NCBI GenBank assembly: GCA_944325345.1
Contig: CALUZV010000004.1
Span: forward strand, 93,922 to 157,921
DNA length: 64,000 nucleotides
From: an uncultured Parabacteroides sp.
Lineage (GTDB): Bacteria > Bacteroidota > Bacteroidia > Bacteroidales > Tannerellaceae
Direction of reading: 5' to 3'
The notes under the pieces were generated by a model. It was not told where the DNA came from. It worked only from the letters and a program-made list of their open reading frames with translations, and did not search any database. The translations under genes were made by a program, and so were the position numbers. Below, one piece after another: positions 50,474 through 60,069 of the stretch. The first letter of the stretch is position 1; every line of letters begins with the position of its first letter.

Positions 50474-53400
50474 CTACTGTTCATCCCGCTTCTCCAGTGT
50501 TTTCGGAAACAAAACGGTATAGAAGAAGGGAAGCAGCAGCAGGGTGATGATGGTCCCGACCGTCAGTCCGCCCATAATCGTGATGGCCATCGAGCCATAC
50601 ATCGGATCGCCAACCAAGGGAATCATCCCGACGATGGTCGTGAGCGAGGCCATGATGACCGGACGCACGCGGGAGATAGTCGCCTCGATGACTGCCCGGA
50701 GCGGCTCCATGCGCTCTTCCGTCTGCAACCGATTGATTTCATCCACCAGCACGATGGCATTTTTCACCATCATCCCCACCAAACCCATCACACCGATGAT
50801 GGCCATGAACGTGAACGGCTGGCGGAAAAGGAGCAACGAAGGAACGATGCCACAAATGACGAAGGGGAAGCATATCAAGATGAGCAAGACCTTTTTCCAG
50901 CTGTTGAACAAAAGCAGGAGGGCGAGGAAGACGATGAAGGCCGTAATCGGGACGAATTTCAGCAGCCCGCCGATAGACTCGTCCTGCAATTCGCCTTCGC
51001 CTACCCAGCGGAGGGAATAACCGTCGGGCAGAGGAATCGCCTCGATTTCGTCTTGGATAGAAGCCACGACCTTAGCAGGGGTCGCGTCGTAGAGGTCGGT
51101 ATTCGGGTCGCATTCCGCCTCGATGGCGCGCTGTCCGTTCATGCGATGAACCACGCCCTCGTCCCAGGCGAAGCGGAGACCGTCCGTTACGTTGCTGAGG
51201 GGAACGCTTTTGAAGAGTTCGTCTTGCAGGGACTCGACGCTTTGACCGCCGGCAACGACCTTCTGCAGTGCTTCATTGGAAAAGTGGAGATTCATGGTGC
51301 TCCAAACGGGGATGTTCCGTAAATCTTGGATTCGGCTCCCGTCGGCCTCGCGCATCTGAAGGTTTACGATAAGCTGACGGTCCTGATCGGTCAAGACACC
51401 CACAGGCATCCCGTCGGTGGCCGCCAGGAGGGCGTTGCCGACATCGCTACGCTCGATACCGGAGCGCAAGGCGTTGGCACGGTTGTATTCGGCCACGAAA
51501 GTTTTTGCTTTTGGCTTCCAATTATTTTCAACCGAGTAGGGGTCCACGTATGGACAACGCCGCATGATCTCCTCGGCCTGATGGCTCAGACGACGGAGGA
51601 CGGCCGGGTCGGGACCGGAGAACTCCACCTCCACAGTGTGCGAGGTAGAAATCGAGAAGTTATACTTTCGGATACGGATATACGCGTCGGGGAAGTGGGA
51701 ACGAAGTTGGCGACGGATTGCCGGAATCTGATCCATGACGGTCGCGTAGTCCGCACAGTCCACCATCAGCTCGCCATAACAATCGCCCCCGGAAGTCATC
51801 GGACGCACCAGGCAGTAATGAGCCGGAGCATTGCCCATGCTGGCGGCGACACGCTCGACGGCGGGATTTTCTTGCAACATAGCGCTCATTTTCAAGAGGT
51901 CGTTCCTGACGCTATCGGGATTGCTCTGCGCCGGGAAGAAACATTCCACGACGAACTGCTTATAATCGAAGTCCGGAAAGAAGAGATTCTTAACCCTTGT
52001 CATGCCGAAGATACAGACAGCCAGAAGGACGACAGCTACAGAGAGTGTCGCAGTCCGGTGGGCAATCAGCATCGATGCCGTCCGGCGGACGAAGCGGTGG
52101 ATGGGGGAATTCATCACCTCCTCTTTCTTCCTGGCCTTCTCCCGAAGCGGCAACCATGATTTGGCGCAAACAGGCACCTGAATCAACGCCAGCACCCAGC
52201 TCGCCAACAAGCTGACGCAAAGGACGAGGAATAAATCGCTGGCATATTCCCCCACCGAACCGGGAGTCAGGTAAATACAAATGAATGTAGATGCCGCAAT
52301 GATGGTCGCCCCCAACAAGGGCAACGCCGTGTTGCGGCCGATGCGGTAGAGATAAGTCTTGGGTCCGAAGCCTCGCTGCTTGTCGATTAGGATGCCATCC
52401 ATGATGACTATCGCATTATCCACCAACATCCCCATCGCCACGATAAACGCGCCGAGGGAAATGCGCTGGAGGGTCGTGCCCAAGGTCAATAATATCGGAA
52501 ACGAAAGTGCAATAGTCAATATCAACCCAAAGCCGATAATCACCCCGCTGCGGAGTCCCATACTGAATATCAGCACAAGAATCACAATCGCCACCGACTC
52601 GACGAGATTCCACATGAAGGAGCTGATGGCCTCATCGACCTTGTCGGGCTGGAAGAAGACTTTATCCGTCTCCATGCCGGCGGGAACTTGCTTCATCACC
52701 TCCGCCAGCTTGCGGTCCACTGCTTTGCCCACATCGGGGACAATCGCGTCGGCTTCCATAGCCAGGCAAATGGCGAGCGCAGGCTGTCCCGAGAGGAAGA
52801 AGCCGTTGCGCTGCGGCTCGGCGTAGGCACGCTCGATTTGAGCGATGTCGCCCAAGCGGACTTGCTTGCCGTCAGTGGTTTGGATAAGAATCTGGCGGAT
52901 ATCCTCCTCGTCCTCGATTTGGCCGGAGACGCTGAGGCGCAGGCGGTCGCCGTCGTTCATGCTGCTTCCGGCATTGACAGTTTGGTTCGCACTATTCAGA
53001 GCCGACATGATTTGCACCGGGACAAGGCCGTTGCGAGAAAGCTGCTCTTTCGAGAGGACAATATTGATTACCTCATCGCGATTGCCCACGATATTGACCC
53101 GCTTCACACCCTTGACAGCCAAAAGCTCGCGGCGAATCATCTTGGCGTATTTATACAATTCGGGATAGGTATAACCATCGCCCTTAAAGGCGTAGAAGAT
53201 GCCGTAGACATCCATCATGTCGTCGATGACTATCGGGTCGTAACAGCCTTGGGGGAGCGAGGCGCGGAGATCGTTCACCTTCCGGCGGAGCAAATCGAAA
53301 TGCTGCTCCAACTCCGAGAGCGGGACCGTCATCAAGAATTCGACCGTGATGGAAGCCGACCCATCGTGGCACTCGGTCTTTATCTTCTTGACATCCGGCA

Positions 53401-53620
53401 AGGCGCGCAGGGCATCCTCCATCTTTATCGCGACATCCAATTCCACCTCGTGAGCGCTGGCTCCCGGATAAGGGACGACCACCATCGCCTGCTTCACGGC
53501 CACGGCCGGGTCTTCCAGCTTAGGCATTTGGATAAAGGCGATGACGCCGGCGATGAGGATAGCGGCCATCAGCGACCAAAACAAGGTCGCGCGGCGCATA
53601 AAGAATTCCGTAACTTTCAT
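50474..53620 (-). CDS. RND-family efflux pump (AcrB/HAE1 type)
   Basis: 1048 residues, standard for hydrophobe/amphiphile RND pumps: 12 helices, with MKVTEFFMRRATLFWSLMA at the N-terminus and large periplasmic loops after helices 1 and 7. Helix 4 carries MGMLVDNAIVIMDG (one of the two relay Asp residues; the second position is Asn) and helix 10 MMVKNAIVLVDEI with the relay Lys. The partner adaptor gene overlaps its start by one base (TGATG), and the TolC-family gene follows after the hairpin array. Substrate unknown. Confidence 0.95.
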   Translation of the reverse strand: MKVTEFFMRRATLFWSLMAAILIAGVIAFIQMPKLEDPAVAVKQAMVVVPYPGASAHEVELDVAIKMEDALRALPDVKKIKTECHDGSASITVEFLMTVPLSELEQHFDLLRRKVNDLRASLPQGCYDPIVIDDMMDVYGIFYAFKGDGYTYPELYKYAKMIRRELLAVKGVKRVNIVGNRDEVINIVLSKEQLSRNGLVPVQIMSALNSANQTVNAGSSMNDGDRLRLSVSGQIEDEEDIRQILIQTTDGKQVRLGDIAQIERAYAEPQRNGFFLSGQPALAICLAMEADAIVPDVGKAVDRKLAEVMKQVPAGMETDKVFFQPDKVDEAISSFMWNLVESVAIVILVLIFSMGLRSGVIIGFGLILTIALSFPILLTLGTTLQRISLGAFIVAMGMLVDNAIVIMDGILIDKQRGFGPKTYLYRIGRNTALPLLGATIIAASTFICIYLTPGSVGEYASDLFLVLCVSLLASWVLALIQVPVCAKSWLPLREKARKKEEVMNSPIHRFVRRTASMLIAHRTATLSVAVVLLAVCIFGMTRVKNLFFPDFDYKQFVVECFFPAQSNPDSVRNDLLKMSAMLQENPAVERVAASMGNAPAHYCLVRPMTSGGDCYGELMVDCADYATVMDQIPAIRRQLRSHFPDAYIRIRKYNFSISTSHTVEVEFSGPDPAVLRRLSHQAEEIMRRCPYVDPYSVENNWKPKAKTFVAEYNRANALRSGIERSDVGNALLAATDGMPVGVLTDQDRQLIVNLQMREADGSRIQDLRNIPVWSTMNLHFSNEALQKVVAGGQSVESLQDELFKSVPLSNVTDGLRFAWDEGVVHRMNGQRAIEAECDPNTDLYDATPAKVVASIQDEIEAIPLPDGYSLRWVGEGELQDESIGGLLKFVPITAFIVFLALLLLFNSWKKVLLILICFPFVICGIVPSLLLFRQPFTFMAIIGVMGLVGMMVKNAIVLVDEINRLQTEERMEPLRAVIEATISRVRPVIMASLTTIVGMIPLVGDPMYGSMAITIMGGLTVGTIITLLLLPFFYTVLFPKTLEKRDEQ

Positions 53621-54681
53621 CAGAGCAATCCTCCTACGTTGGTTTTAGATTCTTCGTCAATCACCCGGACTTTCTCGCCATCCTGCAAAGCATGGACGCC
53701 GGCGCGGACTACAGACTCGTCGCCCCGCAAGCCGGAAACAAGCACACGTCCCGAAGGACTCGCCTCCAGCACATCAACCTTTACTTTATATATAATAGAG
53801 TCGCGGCCGACTGCCCAGACATAATTTCCTTCCTCTTCCTGAAAAACAGCACGCAGGGGAAGGGCGAACAACGGTATCGAATCCGCCTGAGCAAAACGGA
53901 TTTCCGTCTCGACATTCATGCCTGCCGTCAGCGAAGCTCCCGGAGCTGCATCAAATCCCAGGCGCAAGCGATAGAGCTGCGTGGCATCTGCCTTCGGAGT
54001 CAAACTGAGCATCTTCATGGGGATTGAAATCCGATTTCCATCCTGCGAAACAGAGCGGCACGAGATTCGGTCGATATTCCCTGATGCCCGATAAACCGCA
54101 GCCGGGACATCGACTTCGACTTCCATCCCGTTCACATCCAGCAGACTGATGACGGGCGTCCCGGCATCCACCATCTCCGATTCCTCGAAATTGACACTCC
54201 GGACATAACCGCCGACCGGAGCGTAGAGGCGCGTATAGTCCAACTTGTTCCGATTCACTTGCAGTTGCACGCCCAGCTGCTTCAGACCGGCCACCGCCTT
54301 CTCGTAGTCATTGACGGAAAGGCTGCGCCCTTTATACAGTTGCTCAAGGCGCTTCACTTCCTTGGAAAGCTGTTCATACTGGACTTGCAACGCTTCCACG
54401 CCCAATTGATAATCGGCATCATCCAGCGTGGCGATAAGCTGTCCTTTCCGGACATAATCACCTTCATCTACGGCAATCTGCCGAATTTGTCCCGGTGTCT
54501 TAAAGCCCAAGTTGATTTCGCTCGCCTCGCGGACAATGCCGGGGAAGCGTTGAGTTTGTTCCGTACTCGCCTTCTCCGGCCGGGTGAGCAGGACGCTGTG
54601 TACGCGCTCTTCCGTGGAAGATTCGTTGCATCCGGCCAATAGGAAGCATAACAATAGGGGAATAAAATAGATTCTTTTCAT
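53620..54681 (-). CDS. RND membrane-fusion (adaptor) lipoprotein
   Basis: 353 residues from ATG 54681. Signal with lipobox LLAGCNESS (Cys about residue 17). The mature protein follows the HlyD/AcrA plan: beta-barrel/lipoyl half GFKTPGQIRQIAVDEGDYVRKGQLIATLDDADYQ near 60-95, coiled-coil hairpin near 100-145, second lipoyl half YAPVGGYVRSVNFEESEMVDAGTPV, and C-terminal barrel. It is the first gene of the efflux operon and is divergent from the AraC regulator. The longer frame to 54789 adds a non-signal tail and is rejected. Confidence 0.93.
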   Translation of the reverse strand: MKRIYFIPLLLCFLLAGCNESSTEERVHSVLLTRPEKASTEQTQRFPGIVREASEINLGFKTPGQIRQIAVDEGDYVRKGQLIATLDDADYQLGVEALQVQYEQLSKEVKRLEQLYKGRSLSVNDYEKAVAGLKQLGVQLQVNRNKLDYTRLYAPVGGYVRSVNFEESEMVDAGTPVISLLDVNGMEVEVDVPAAVYRASGNIDRISCRSVSQDGNRISIPMKMLSLTPKADATQLYRLRLGFDAAPGASLTAGMNVETEIRFAQADSIPLFALPLRAVFQEEEGNYVWAVGRDSIIYKVKVDVLEASPSGRVLVSGLRGDESVVRAGVHALQDGEKVRVIDEESKTNVGGLL

Positions 54682-54745
54682 CTGATAATTTCTTTTAATG
54701 ATTATTCTAAGTGCAAAGGTCAAGATTTTCCCACGCCGGCCAATC

Positions 54746-54780
54746 CTCCAATCGGACGGCAAAACATCCCATCGGATGGA
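54746..54780. promoter_or_regulatory. Candidate AraC operator, direct repeats about 20 bp apart
   Basis: TCCAATCGGACGG (from 54747) and CCCATCGGATGG (from 54768) share ATCGGA-YGG, with ATCGGA at 54751 and 54771. Two same-orientation half-sites about two helical turns apart in a divergent efflux/AraC gap are what an AraC dimer would bind. Confidence 0.5.
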
Positions 54781-54855
54781 TTTTTGCAAGAAAGAAACGC
54801 AATCCGGCTATATTTTTTGTCCTAAAGCACTATTTTTGCCCCCAAATAATGGAAT

Positions 54856-55767
54856 ATGAAAAACACTTCTATCTTCAAACCGTTAGACATGGCGATGCTT
54901 CCCATCATGGAGCACACGCTGATTTTCGAAAACGAATTCATGCTGGCCGACAATTTCGGCTTGCCGCCCGAAGTCCAGACTGCCTCAGAATTCGTGGCAA
55001 CAAGTTATCCCTTCAAAGTAAACTTCACCTTGATTTTACTGTGTACCAACGGATATATGCGCGTCCAAGCCAACCTGAAAGAGCATCTCCTCCAGGCCAA
55101 CAGCGCGTTGGTCATCTTGCCCAACACCATCGGCCTTTGTCTGGAAGTAAGCGAGAATTGCCAGCTGGCCTTGATTGCATATTCCGGCAGCAAATATGAA
55201 AAAGAAATCAATACTGCGGCCTCGCTATCCGTCCTCAAATACCTTTCGAAGCAGCCCATCCTCCACTTGTCGCCCGAGGAACTGGCGGAAACCCTCGCCA
55301 TCTACAACGCCATGCGCCGCAAAGTCGAGCAGACCGACTACAAATTCACCCGCGAAGCGCTGAACGGCTATATGCAAGTTCTTTTCTGCAACGGCTACCA
55401 ATGGATAATGAAGTACGACAAGAGCAATCCGGAGACGAAGACCGAAAACCGCCAGGAGAAAATCTTCAACCGCTTCCTGGATTTGGTACAAACGCATTAT
55501 AAGGAAGAGCGCAGCATCTCTTTCTATGCCGACAAGATGTGCCTCACGCCCAAATACCTTTCCCTCGTCATCCACCAAGTCAGCGGGCGCTTCGCCGGCG
55601 AGTGGATAAAAGATTATGTCATCCTCGAGGCTAAAGCCCTGCTGAAGAGCAAAGCCTACACGGTGCAACAAGTCAGCGACCTGCTCAACTTCTCCAACGC
55701 TTCTTTCTTCGGGAAGTTCTTCAAGGCTGCCGTCGGTTGTTCGCCGAGAAAATATATTTATCAATAA
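54856..55767 (+). CDS. AraC-family transcriptional regulator of the efflux operon
   Basis: 303 residues. The C-terminal AraC DNA-binding domain is clear: SISFYADKMCLTPKYLSLVIHQVSG (first HTH) and AKALLKSKAYTVQQVSDLLNFSNASFFGKFFKAAVGCSPRKY (signature). The N-terminal about 180 residues are a cupin-like sensor of unknown ligand. It is divergently transcribed from the adaptor/RND/TolC operon with a 174-bp gap containing direct repeats, so it is the likely local regulator. A TATTTTTG -7 element at 54831-54838 precedes its start. Confidence 0.9.
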   Translation: MKNTSIFKPLDMAMLPIMEHTLIFENEFMLADNFGLPPEVQTASEFVATSYPFKVNFTLILLCTNGYMRVQANLKEHLLQANSALVILPNTIGLCLEVSENCQLALIAYSGSKYEKEINTAASLSVLKYLSKQPILHLSPEELAETLAIYNAMRRKVEQTDYKFTREALNGYMQVLFCNGYQWIMKYDKSNPETKTENRQEKIFNRFLDLVQTHYKEERSISFYADKMCLTPKYLSLVIHQVSGRFAGEWIKDYVILEAKALLKSKAYTVQQVSDLLNFSNASFFGKFFKAAVGCSPRKYIYQ

Positions 55768-55886
55768 GTAGGGAAAGGGCGCCCCGCTTCACAGCGAGCC
55801 GCCCCGAGGAAAAACAAAACAATCCACAAAAACTATTATTTGCGCTACTACTTATTACTAAAATCCTAAACTAATTACTAATCATC

Positions 55887-57116
55887 TTATCTTGTCCATT
55901 CGCGAAGGCGGGCAATCGCCTCCTGCGTCTCGTCCCGGTCGCCGAATGCCGTCAGCCGCAAATATCCCTCGCCGCAGGGGCCGAATCCGACGCCCGGCGT
56001 CCCGATGATATTCACCTCGTAGAGTAGCTTCTCGAAAAACTTCCACGAGGTCCAGCCGTCGGGAGCTTTCACCCATAGATAAGGCGCGTTCTTGCCGCCA
56101 TAGACAGTCAGTCCGCAGTCCGTCAAGCCTTCGCGCATAATTTTCGCATTCGTCATATAATATTGAATCGTCTCGCGGACTTGCTCCTTCCCTTCCGGGG
56201 AATAGACCGCCTCGGCTCCCCGCTGGGTGATGTAGCTCGTGCCGTTAAACTTCGTGCACTGCCGACGATTCCACAATTTGTTCAGAAAGACTGGTCCGCC
56301 CTTGAGTGTTCGCGCCTTCAATTCCTTGGGAACTACGGTGTAGCCGCAGCGGACACCCGTGAATCCCGCCGTCTTAGAGAAGCTCCGGAACTCGATGGCG
56401 ACCTTCTTTGCCCCCTTTATTTCGTAGATGGAATGCGGAATATCAGGGTCTTGGATGTAGGCTTCATAGGCAGCGTCGAACATGATGATGCTGTCGTTGG
56501 CCAAGGCATAATTCACCCATTTCTTCAGTTCCTCTTTGCTCAAGGTCGTCCCCGTCGGGTTGTTGGGATAACAGAGGTAGATGATATCGACGCGTCGCGA
56601 AGGCAAGTCCGGGACAAAGCCGTTCTCGGCCGTGCAGGGGATATAGACCACGTCGCTCCATTTGCCATCGACCAGATTTCCTGTCCGCCCCGCCATCACG
56701 TTCGAGTCGATATAGACGGGATAGACCGGGTCCGTAACCCCGATGCTGTTGTCGTGCCGCAAGATGTCGCCGATGTTGCCGCAATCGCTCTTGGCGCCGT
56801 CGCTGATGAAGACCTCGCTCGGTTCGATGAAGACGCCACGGCTCTCGAAGTCATTCTTGATGATGGCATCTATCAGGAACGAATACCCCTGCTCCGGCCC
56901 GTATCCGTGGAAGGTCTCCTTGCGACTCATCTCCTCCACGGCCTTGTGCATCGCAGCGATGACCGCCGGAGCCAAGGGTTGGGTTACATCACCGATGCCC
57001 ATCCGAATCACTTTGCTTTTCGGATGCGTAACCTTGAAGCTGTTTACCTTCTTGGCGATATCCGAGAAGAGGTAGTTGCTCTGCAATTTCAGGAATTCTT
57101 CGTTTACTAATGCCAT
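55887..57116 (-). CDS. dapL: LL-diaminopimelate aminotransferase
   Basis: 409 residues, the DapL length. It converts tetrahydrodipicolinate directly to LL-diaminopimelate for lysine and peptidoglycan synthesis. The PLP Lys is in [49 protein letters not shown] near the N-terminus and [21 protein letters not shown] are class I/II aminotransferase blocks characteristic of DapL. A -7 element TAATTTTG (minus strand, 57178-57171) lies about 55 bp upstream. Confidence 0.95.
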   Translation of the reverse strand: MALVNEEFLKLQSNYLFSDIAKKVNSFKVTHPKSKVIRMGIGDVTQPLAPAVIAAMHKAVEEMSRKETFHGYGPEQGYSFLIDAIIKNDFESRGVFIEPSEVFISDGAKSDCGNIGDILRHDNSIGVTDPVYPVYIDSNVMAGRTGNLVDGKWSDVVYIPCTAENGFVPDLPSRRVDIIYLCYPNNPTGTTLSKEELKKWVNYALANDSIIMFDAAYEAYIQDPDIPHSIYEIKGAKKVAIEFRSFSKTAGFTGVRCGYTVVPKELKARTLKGGPVFLNKLWNRRQCTKFNGTSYITQRGAEAVYSPEGKEQVRETIQYYMTNAKIMREGLTDCGLTVYGGKNAPYLWVKAPDGWTSWKFFEKLLYEVNIIGTPGVGFGPCGEGYLRLTAFGDRDETQEAIARLREWTR

Positions 57117-57380
57117 ACTTATATTACACTCTAATTTGGATTCATCAGACTCTCTGTCTTAATCCGTGTGCAAAATTATGCGCTTTTGAAATATGATTAT
57201 CGGCTTTGAGGCGTTAATGTGTAAAAAAAACACATGACTAACAATCGTTATCGAAACAGCGGAAATATGCTACGATTTGCAATCGCGCAAAGAGGGAACA
57301 CAGCAATATGAAACTTCAAAATATTTTTGCGGTATTTGGGGAGGGGGAGCATTGATTGAGAATTGAGAATTGATAATTGC

Positions 57381-57478
57381 TTACACGCACGCCGTGATTC
57401 CGAGCGACGTCCCGACAGCCGTCAGAATGGTGATCAGCGTCTGGAGGAGATTTTCCAAATTTCTTTTTTGTTGCTCAT
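57381..57478 (-). pseudogene. Smalltalk-type micropeptide with one-base frameshift
   Basis: Starting at ATG 57478 the frame reads MSNKK and then stops after a few residues. Reading from the same ATG with one extra A in the A6 run (plus-strand T6 at 57464-57469) gives a 32-residue peptide ending LITILTAVGTSLGITACV, which looks like the Bacteroidota 'smalltalk protein' family (about 32 residues, hydrophobic, ending in a Cys). The interval is 98 bp, one short of 33 codons. It could be a decayed gene, slippage expression, or a sequencing slip. The amidase gene that commonly accompanies this family is not adjacent. Confidence 0.6.
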
Positions 57479-57510
57479 AATCTTTTTAAATTAATGATGA
57501 ATAATTTGCT

Positions 57511-57729
57511 GGGGTTAAAACCCCGGATTTGGGGAGGCGATTCCAGGTCCCGGCGTTAAAACGCCGGGCTATGCATAACCCGGCATTTCAGTGCCGGGAT
57601 GATGGCAATATCTCCTTTTTCTCGGGTTTTAACCCGATGAATAATTTCATCAACACCCGCGCATTTTTCCCTCCGCACCCGCGTTTTCGCGGGTGAACAC
57701 AAAAAAACCCGGCGACGAATCGCCGGGTT
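57511..57729. repeat. Cluster of six perfect or near-perfect palindromes of different sequence
   Basis: GGGGTT-AA-AACCCC (57511-57524); CCCGGCGTT-AA-AACGCCGGG (57549-57568); CCCGGCA...TGCCGGG (57579-57598); TCGGGTT-TT-AACCCGA (57622-57637); CACCCGCG-TTTT-CGCGGGTG (57676-57695); AACCCGGCGA-CGAA-TCGCCGGGTT (57706-57729). Arms share a GGGTT/CCCGGC theme but are not copies. They occupy the dapL-panD gap; the rest of the gap has the smalltalk relic, a possible peptide fragment and a terminator. Confidence 0.92.
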
Positions 57730-57751
57730 ATGCCTAACCGATTGCCATTCC

Positions 57752-57832
57752 CTACTTTTTGTCCTTCGCAGCTTTTTTATCCTCAAAATGGAAGTAAATG
57801 ACACTGCCGATGGCAATTACAGTATCCGAATA
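57752..57832 (-). other. Possible small-protein fragment
   Basis: A minus-strand frame ending at a TAG at 57754-57752 reads IAIGSVIYFHFEDKKAAKDKK, a hydrophobic segment with a strongly charged tail like the ends of tiny membrane proteins. No ATG/GTG/TTG start is present in frame before it meets the terminator at 57843. It may be a remnant. Not recognised. Confidence 0.25.
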
Positions 57833-57842
57833 GGAGGAAAAT

Positions 57843-57885
57843 AAAAAATACCTGCAACCCGAACGACGGACTGCAGGTATTTTTT
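57843..57885. terminator. Bidirectional rho-independent terminator downstream of panD
   Basis: A perfect 14-bp stem (AAAAAATACCTGCA at 57843-57856 with TGCAGGTATTTTTT at 57872-57885) around a 15-nt loop gives T-runs on both strands. On the minus strand it ends the panC-panD transcript, 35 bp past the panD stop. Confidence 0.9.
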
Positions 57886-57920
57886 TATTAAAGGTAAAAG
57901 GGGAATCCTACCGCTCCCTG

Positions 57921-58274
57921 TTATTTGATCAGCCGGTTAGTCGCCGTATCCGGGAATATGACCGCAGGCTTGAAGCTCTTCGCTTCCTCGAAATCCATCA
58001 TCGCGTATGACATGATGATGATGACATCGCCCGGTTGGACTTTGCGGGCTGCGGCTCCGTTGAGACAGATGACGCCCGAACCCGGCTCGCCCTTGATAAC
58101 GTAAGTCTCGAACCGCTCGCCGTTGTTATTATCCACAATAGAAACTTTCTCGTTCGGAATCAGGTTGGCTGCTTCCATCAACTCGGCATCGATAGTAATG
58201 CTACCGATGTAGTTCAAATTGGCTTCCGTAACCGTTACACGGTGAATCTTCGATTTTACAACTTCTATATACAT
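57921..58274 (-). CDS. panD: Aspartate 1-decarboxylase proenzyme
   Basis: 117 residues. It makes beta-alanine from aspartate and is activated by self-cleavage to form the pyruvoyl group; the cleavage Gly-Ser is visible in [10 protein letters not shown] (Gly24-Ser25). [18 protein letters not shown] and [21 protein letters not shown] are standard family blocks. Translated from the same operon as panC, 6 bp downstream, followed by a strong terminator. Confidence 0.97.
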   Translation of the reverse strand: MYIEVVKSKIHRVTVTEANLNYIGSITIDAELMEAANLIPNEKVSIVDNNNGERFETYVIKGEPGSGVICLNGAAARKVQPGDVIIIMSYAMMDFEEAKSFKPAVIFPDTATNRLIK

Positions 58275-58280
58275 TACGTT

Positions 58281-59138
58281 CTAACCCTTAAGATTTGATG
58301 CATATTTGATATTGTCGATCAGCCGTACCTCGCCGCAATAGACCGTGATGCAGCCGACGGGATAATCCGTTTCGCTCCAGTCGTGAATAGGCTGCATGGT
58401 ATGACCGTCCACAATTTCGTAATATTCAACTTTCATGACAGGCTCTTGCTCGATTGTCTTCACGACGAAGTCGATCACTTCCTGTACGCTCTTTCCGGGT
58501 GCAAAGGTAACGCTTTCTTTTAATGTACGGGCTATCAGCGGCGCTTTTTGACGCTGTTCGGGCGTTAATCTTGTATTCCGGCTGCTCATGGCCAAGCCGT
58601 CGGCCTCGCGCATGATGGGACAATCGACGATATGCACCGGGATATTCAGCTGCTCGACCATCGCGCGGATGACGGCAATCTGCTGGAAATCTTTCTCGCC
58701 GAAATAGGCGTTGTCCGGCTCGACGATATAAAATAGTTTGCTCACCACCTGAGCCACGCCGTTAAAATGGCCGGGACGGCGCGCCCCTTCCATCACCTGC
58801 ATGACCGGACCGAAATCGAACGTCCGCGTGTCCGGCTCGGGATACATCTCTTCGACCGACGGGGCGAAGACATAGTCGCAGCCCGCCGCTTGCAACAATT
58901 CACAATCCTTGTCGAGCGTACGGGGATAGGTTTCCAAATCATGCTTGTCGTTGAACTGGGTCGGGTTCACAAATACACTGACCACACAGACAGCATTTTC
59001 TTCCACACAACGTTTAACCAAGCTCAAATGTCCGGCATGTAAGGCGCCCATTGTGGGGACCAAGCCGATTTGCTTCTTATCTTGCTTTTCCTTAGCGAGA
59101 TATGACTTTAAATCCTGAATTTTGTTTACTATTTTCAT
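58281..59138 (-). CDS. panC: Pantoate-beta-alanine ligase
   Basis: 285 residues. [17 protein letters not shown] (about 29-45) holds the nucleotidyltransferase HxGH-type motif, [19 protein letters not shown] and [16 protein letters not shown] are pantoate/ATP-binding blocks, and MSSRNTRL is the second signature. It joins pantoate and beta-alanine, using the product of the panD gene beside it. The operon diverges from the glycogen-synthase-like gene, an arrangement I recall from other Bacteroidales. Confidence 0.97.
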   Translation of the reverse strand: MKIVNKIQDLKSYLAKEKQDKKQIGLVPTMGALHAGHLSLVKRCVEENAVCVVSVFVNPTQFNDKHDLETYPRTLDKDCELLQAAGCDYVFAPSVEEMYPEPDTRTFDFGPVMQVMEGARRPGHFNGVAQVVSKLFYIVEPDNAYFGEKDFQQIAVIRAMVEQLNIPVHIVDCPIMREADGLAMSSRNTRLTPEQRQKAPLIARTLKESVTFAPGKSVQEVIDFVVKTIEQEPVMKVEYYEIVDGHTMQPIHDWSETDYPVGCITVYCGEVRLIDNIKYASNLKG

Positions 59139-59201
59139 CGCATAGATGCTTTTTGAGGGTGCAAAGCAACTAAATAATTATCGTAAATGAAAGAAATTTC
59201 G

Positions 59202-59209
59202 TATCTTTG
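59202..59209 (+). promoter_or_regulatory. -7 promoter element of the glycogen-synthase-like gene
   Basis: TATCTTTG matches TAnnTTTG and lies 27 bp before the start codon, in the divergent panC gap. No clear -33 element. Confidence 0.5.
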
Positions 59210-59236
59210 TAGCGTTTTAATTAAACGAATTATAGA

Positions 59237-60055
59237 ATGGATGCAAAAAAAGTCTTGTTTATAACCCAAGAAATAACCCCTTACTTACCTGAATCAGAAA
59301 TTTCTACGATTTGCCGTAACTTACCTCAAGGCATTCAGGAACGCGGCCGTGAAATCCGGACATTCATGCCCAAATTCGGTCTCATCAACGAACGTCGTAA
59401 CCAACTGCACGAAGTTATCCGCCTTTCGGGAATGAATTTGATTATTGATGATACTGACCATCCATTGATTATCAAAGTTGCTTCTATCCAATCTGCCCGT
59501 ATGCAGGTTTACTTTATCGATAACGACGATTACTTCCAGCGGAAAAATATCGTGGGAGATGACGACGGTACCGAATACCCCGACAACGACGAACGCTCGA
59601 TTTTCTACGTCCGTGGCGTCTTGGAAACCGTCCGCAAATTGCGCTGGATTCCCGACGTGATCCATTGCCACGGCTGGATGTCTGCCCTCACCGGCCTCTA
59701 CATCAAACGCATGTATGCCGACGATCCTTGCCTGCGCCACGCCAAGGTGATTTATTCGCTTTACAACGACGGGTTCAAGCAACCGTTCCCCGCCGACTTC
59801 TATAAGAAATTGAAAATCGACGGCGCGAAGGAGGCTGACGTGAAACTCCTGAAGAGCGACACGAGCTGCACCGCCCTGACGAAACTCGCCATCGACATGG
59901 CCGACGGCGTCATCCAGGGCAGCGAAAACATCGACCCGGAAATCAGCGAATACGTCGCTTCCAAGAAAAACAAATTATTCTTGCCTTACCAGGCACCCGA
60001 GGTGCTCGTGGACGAATACAACAAGTTCTACGACGCCATCATAGAATCCAAATAA
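59237..60055 (+). CDS. GT5-type glycogen/starch synthase catalytic-domain protein, short form
   Basis: 272 residues matching only the N-terminal GT5 (starch synthase catalytic) Rossmann domain: VLFITQEITPYLPESEISTICRNLPQGIQERG, then MPKFGLINERRN, PDVIHCHGWMSALTGLYIKR and IYSLYNDGF. The C-terminal GT-B nucleotide-binding half is absent, so this is about half a normal glycogen synthase. The frame is clean and its position next to panC suggests a maintained gene, not a fragment. Whether it transfers glucose from ADP- or UDP-glucose is doubtful; a regulatory or divergent function is possible. Confidence 0.82.
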   Translation: MDAKKVLFITQEITPYLPESEISTICRNLPQGIQERGREIRTFMPKFGLINERRNQLHEVIRLSGMNLIIDDTDHPLIIKVASIQSARMQVYFIDNDDYFQRKNIVGDDDGTEYPDNDERSIFYVRGVLETVRKLRWIPDVIHCHGWMSALTGLYIKRMYADDPCLRHAKVIYSLYNDGFKQPFPADFYKKLKIDGAKEADVKLLKSDTSCTALTKLAIDMADGVIQGSENIDPEISEYVASKKNKLFLPYQAPEVLVDEYNKFYDAIIESK

Positions 60056-60069
60056 CTTATTCAAATCTG

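Noticed and set aside
50209..50547. Frames of about 90 residues on both strands through the efflux-operon array
   Set aside because: Repeat-derived; the 40-bp unit shifts frame at each copy, giving no consistent repeat peptide.
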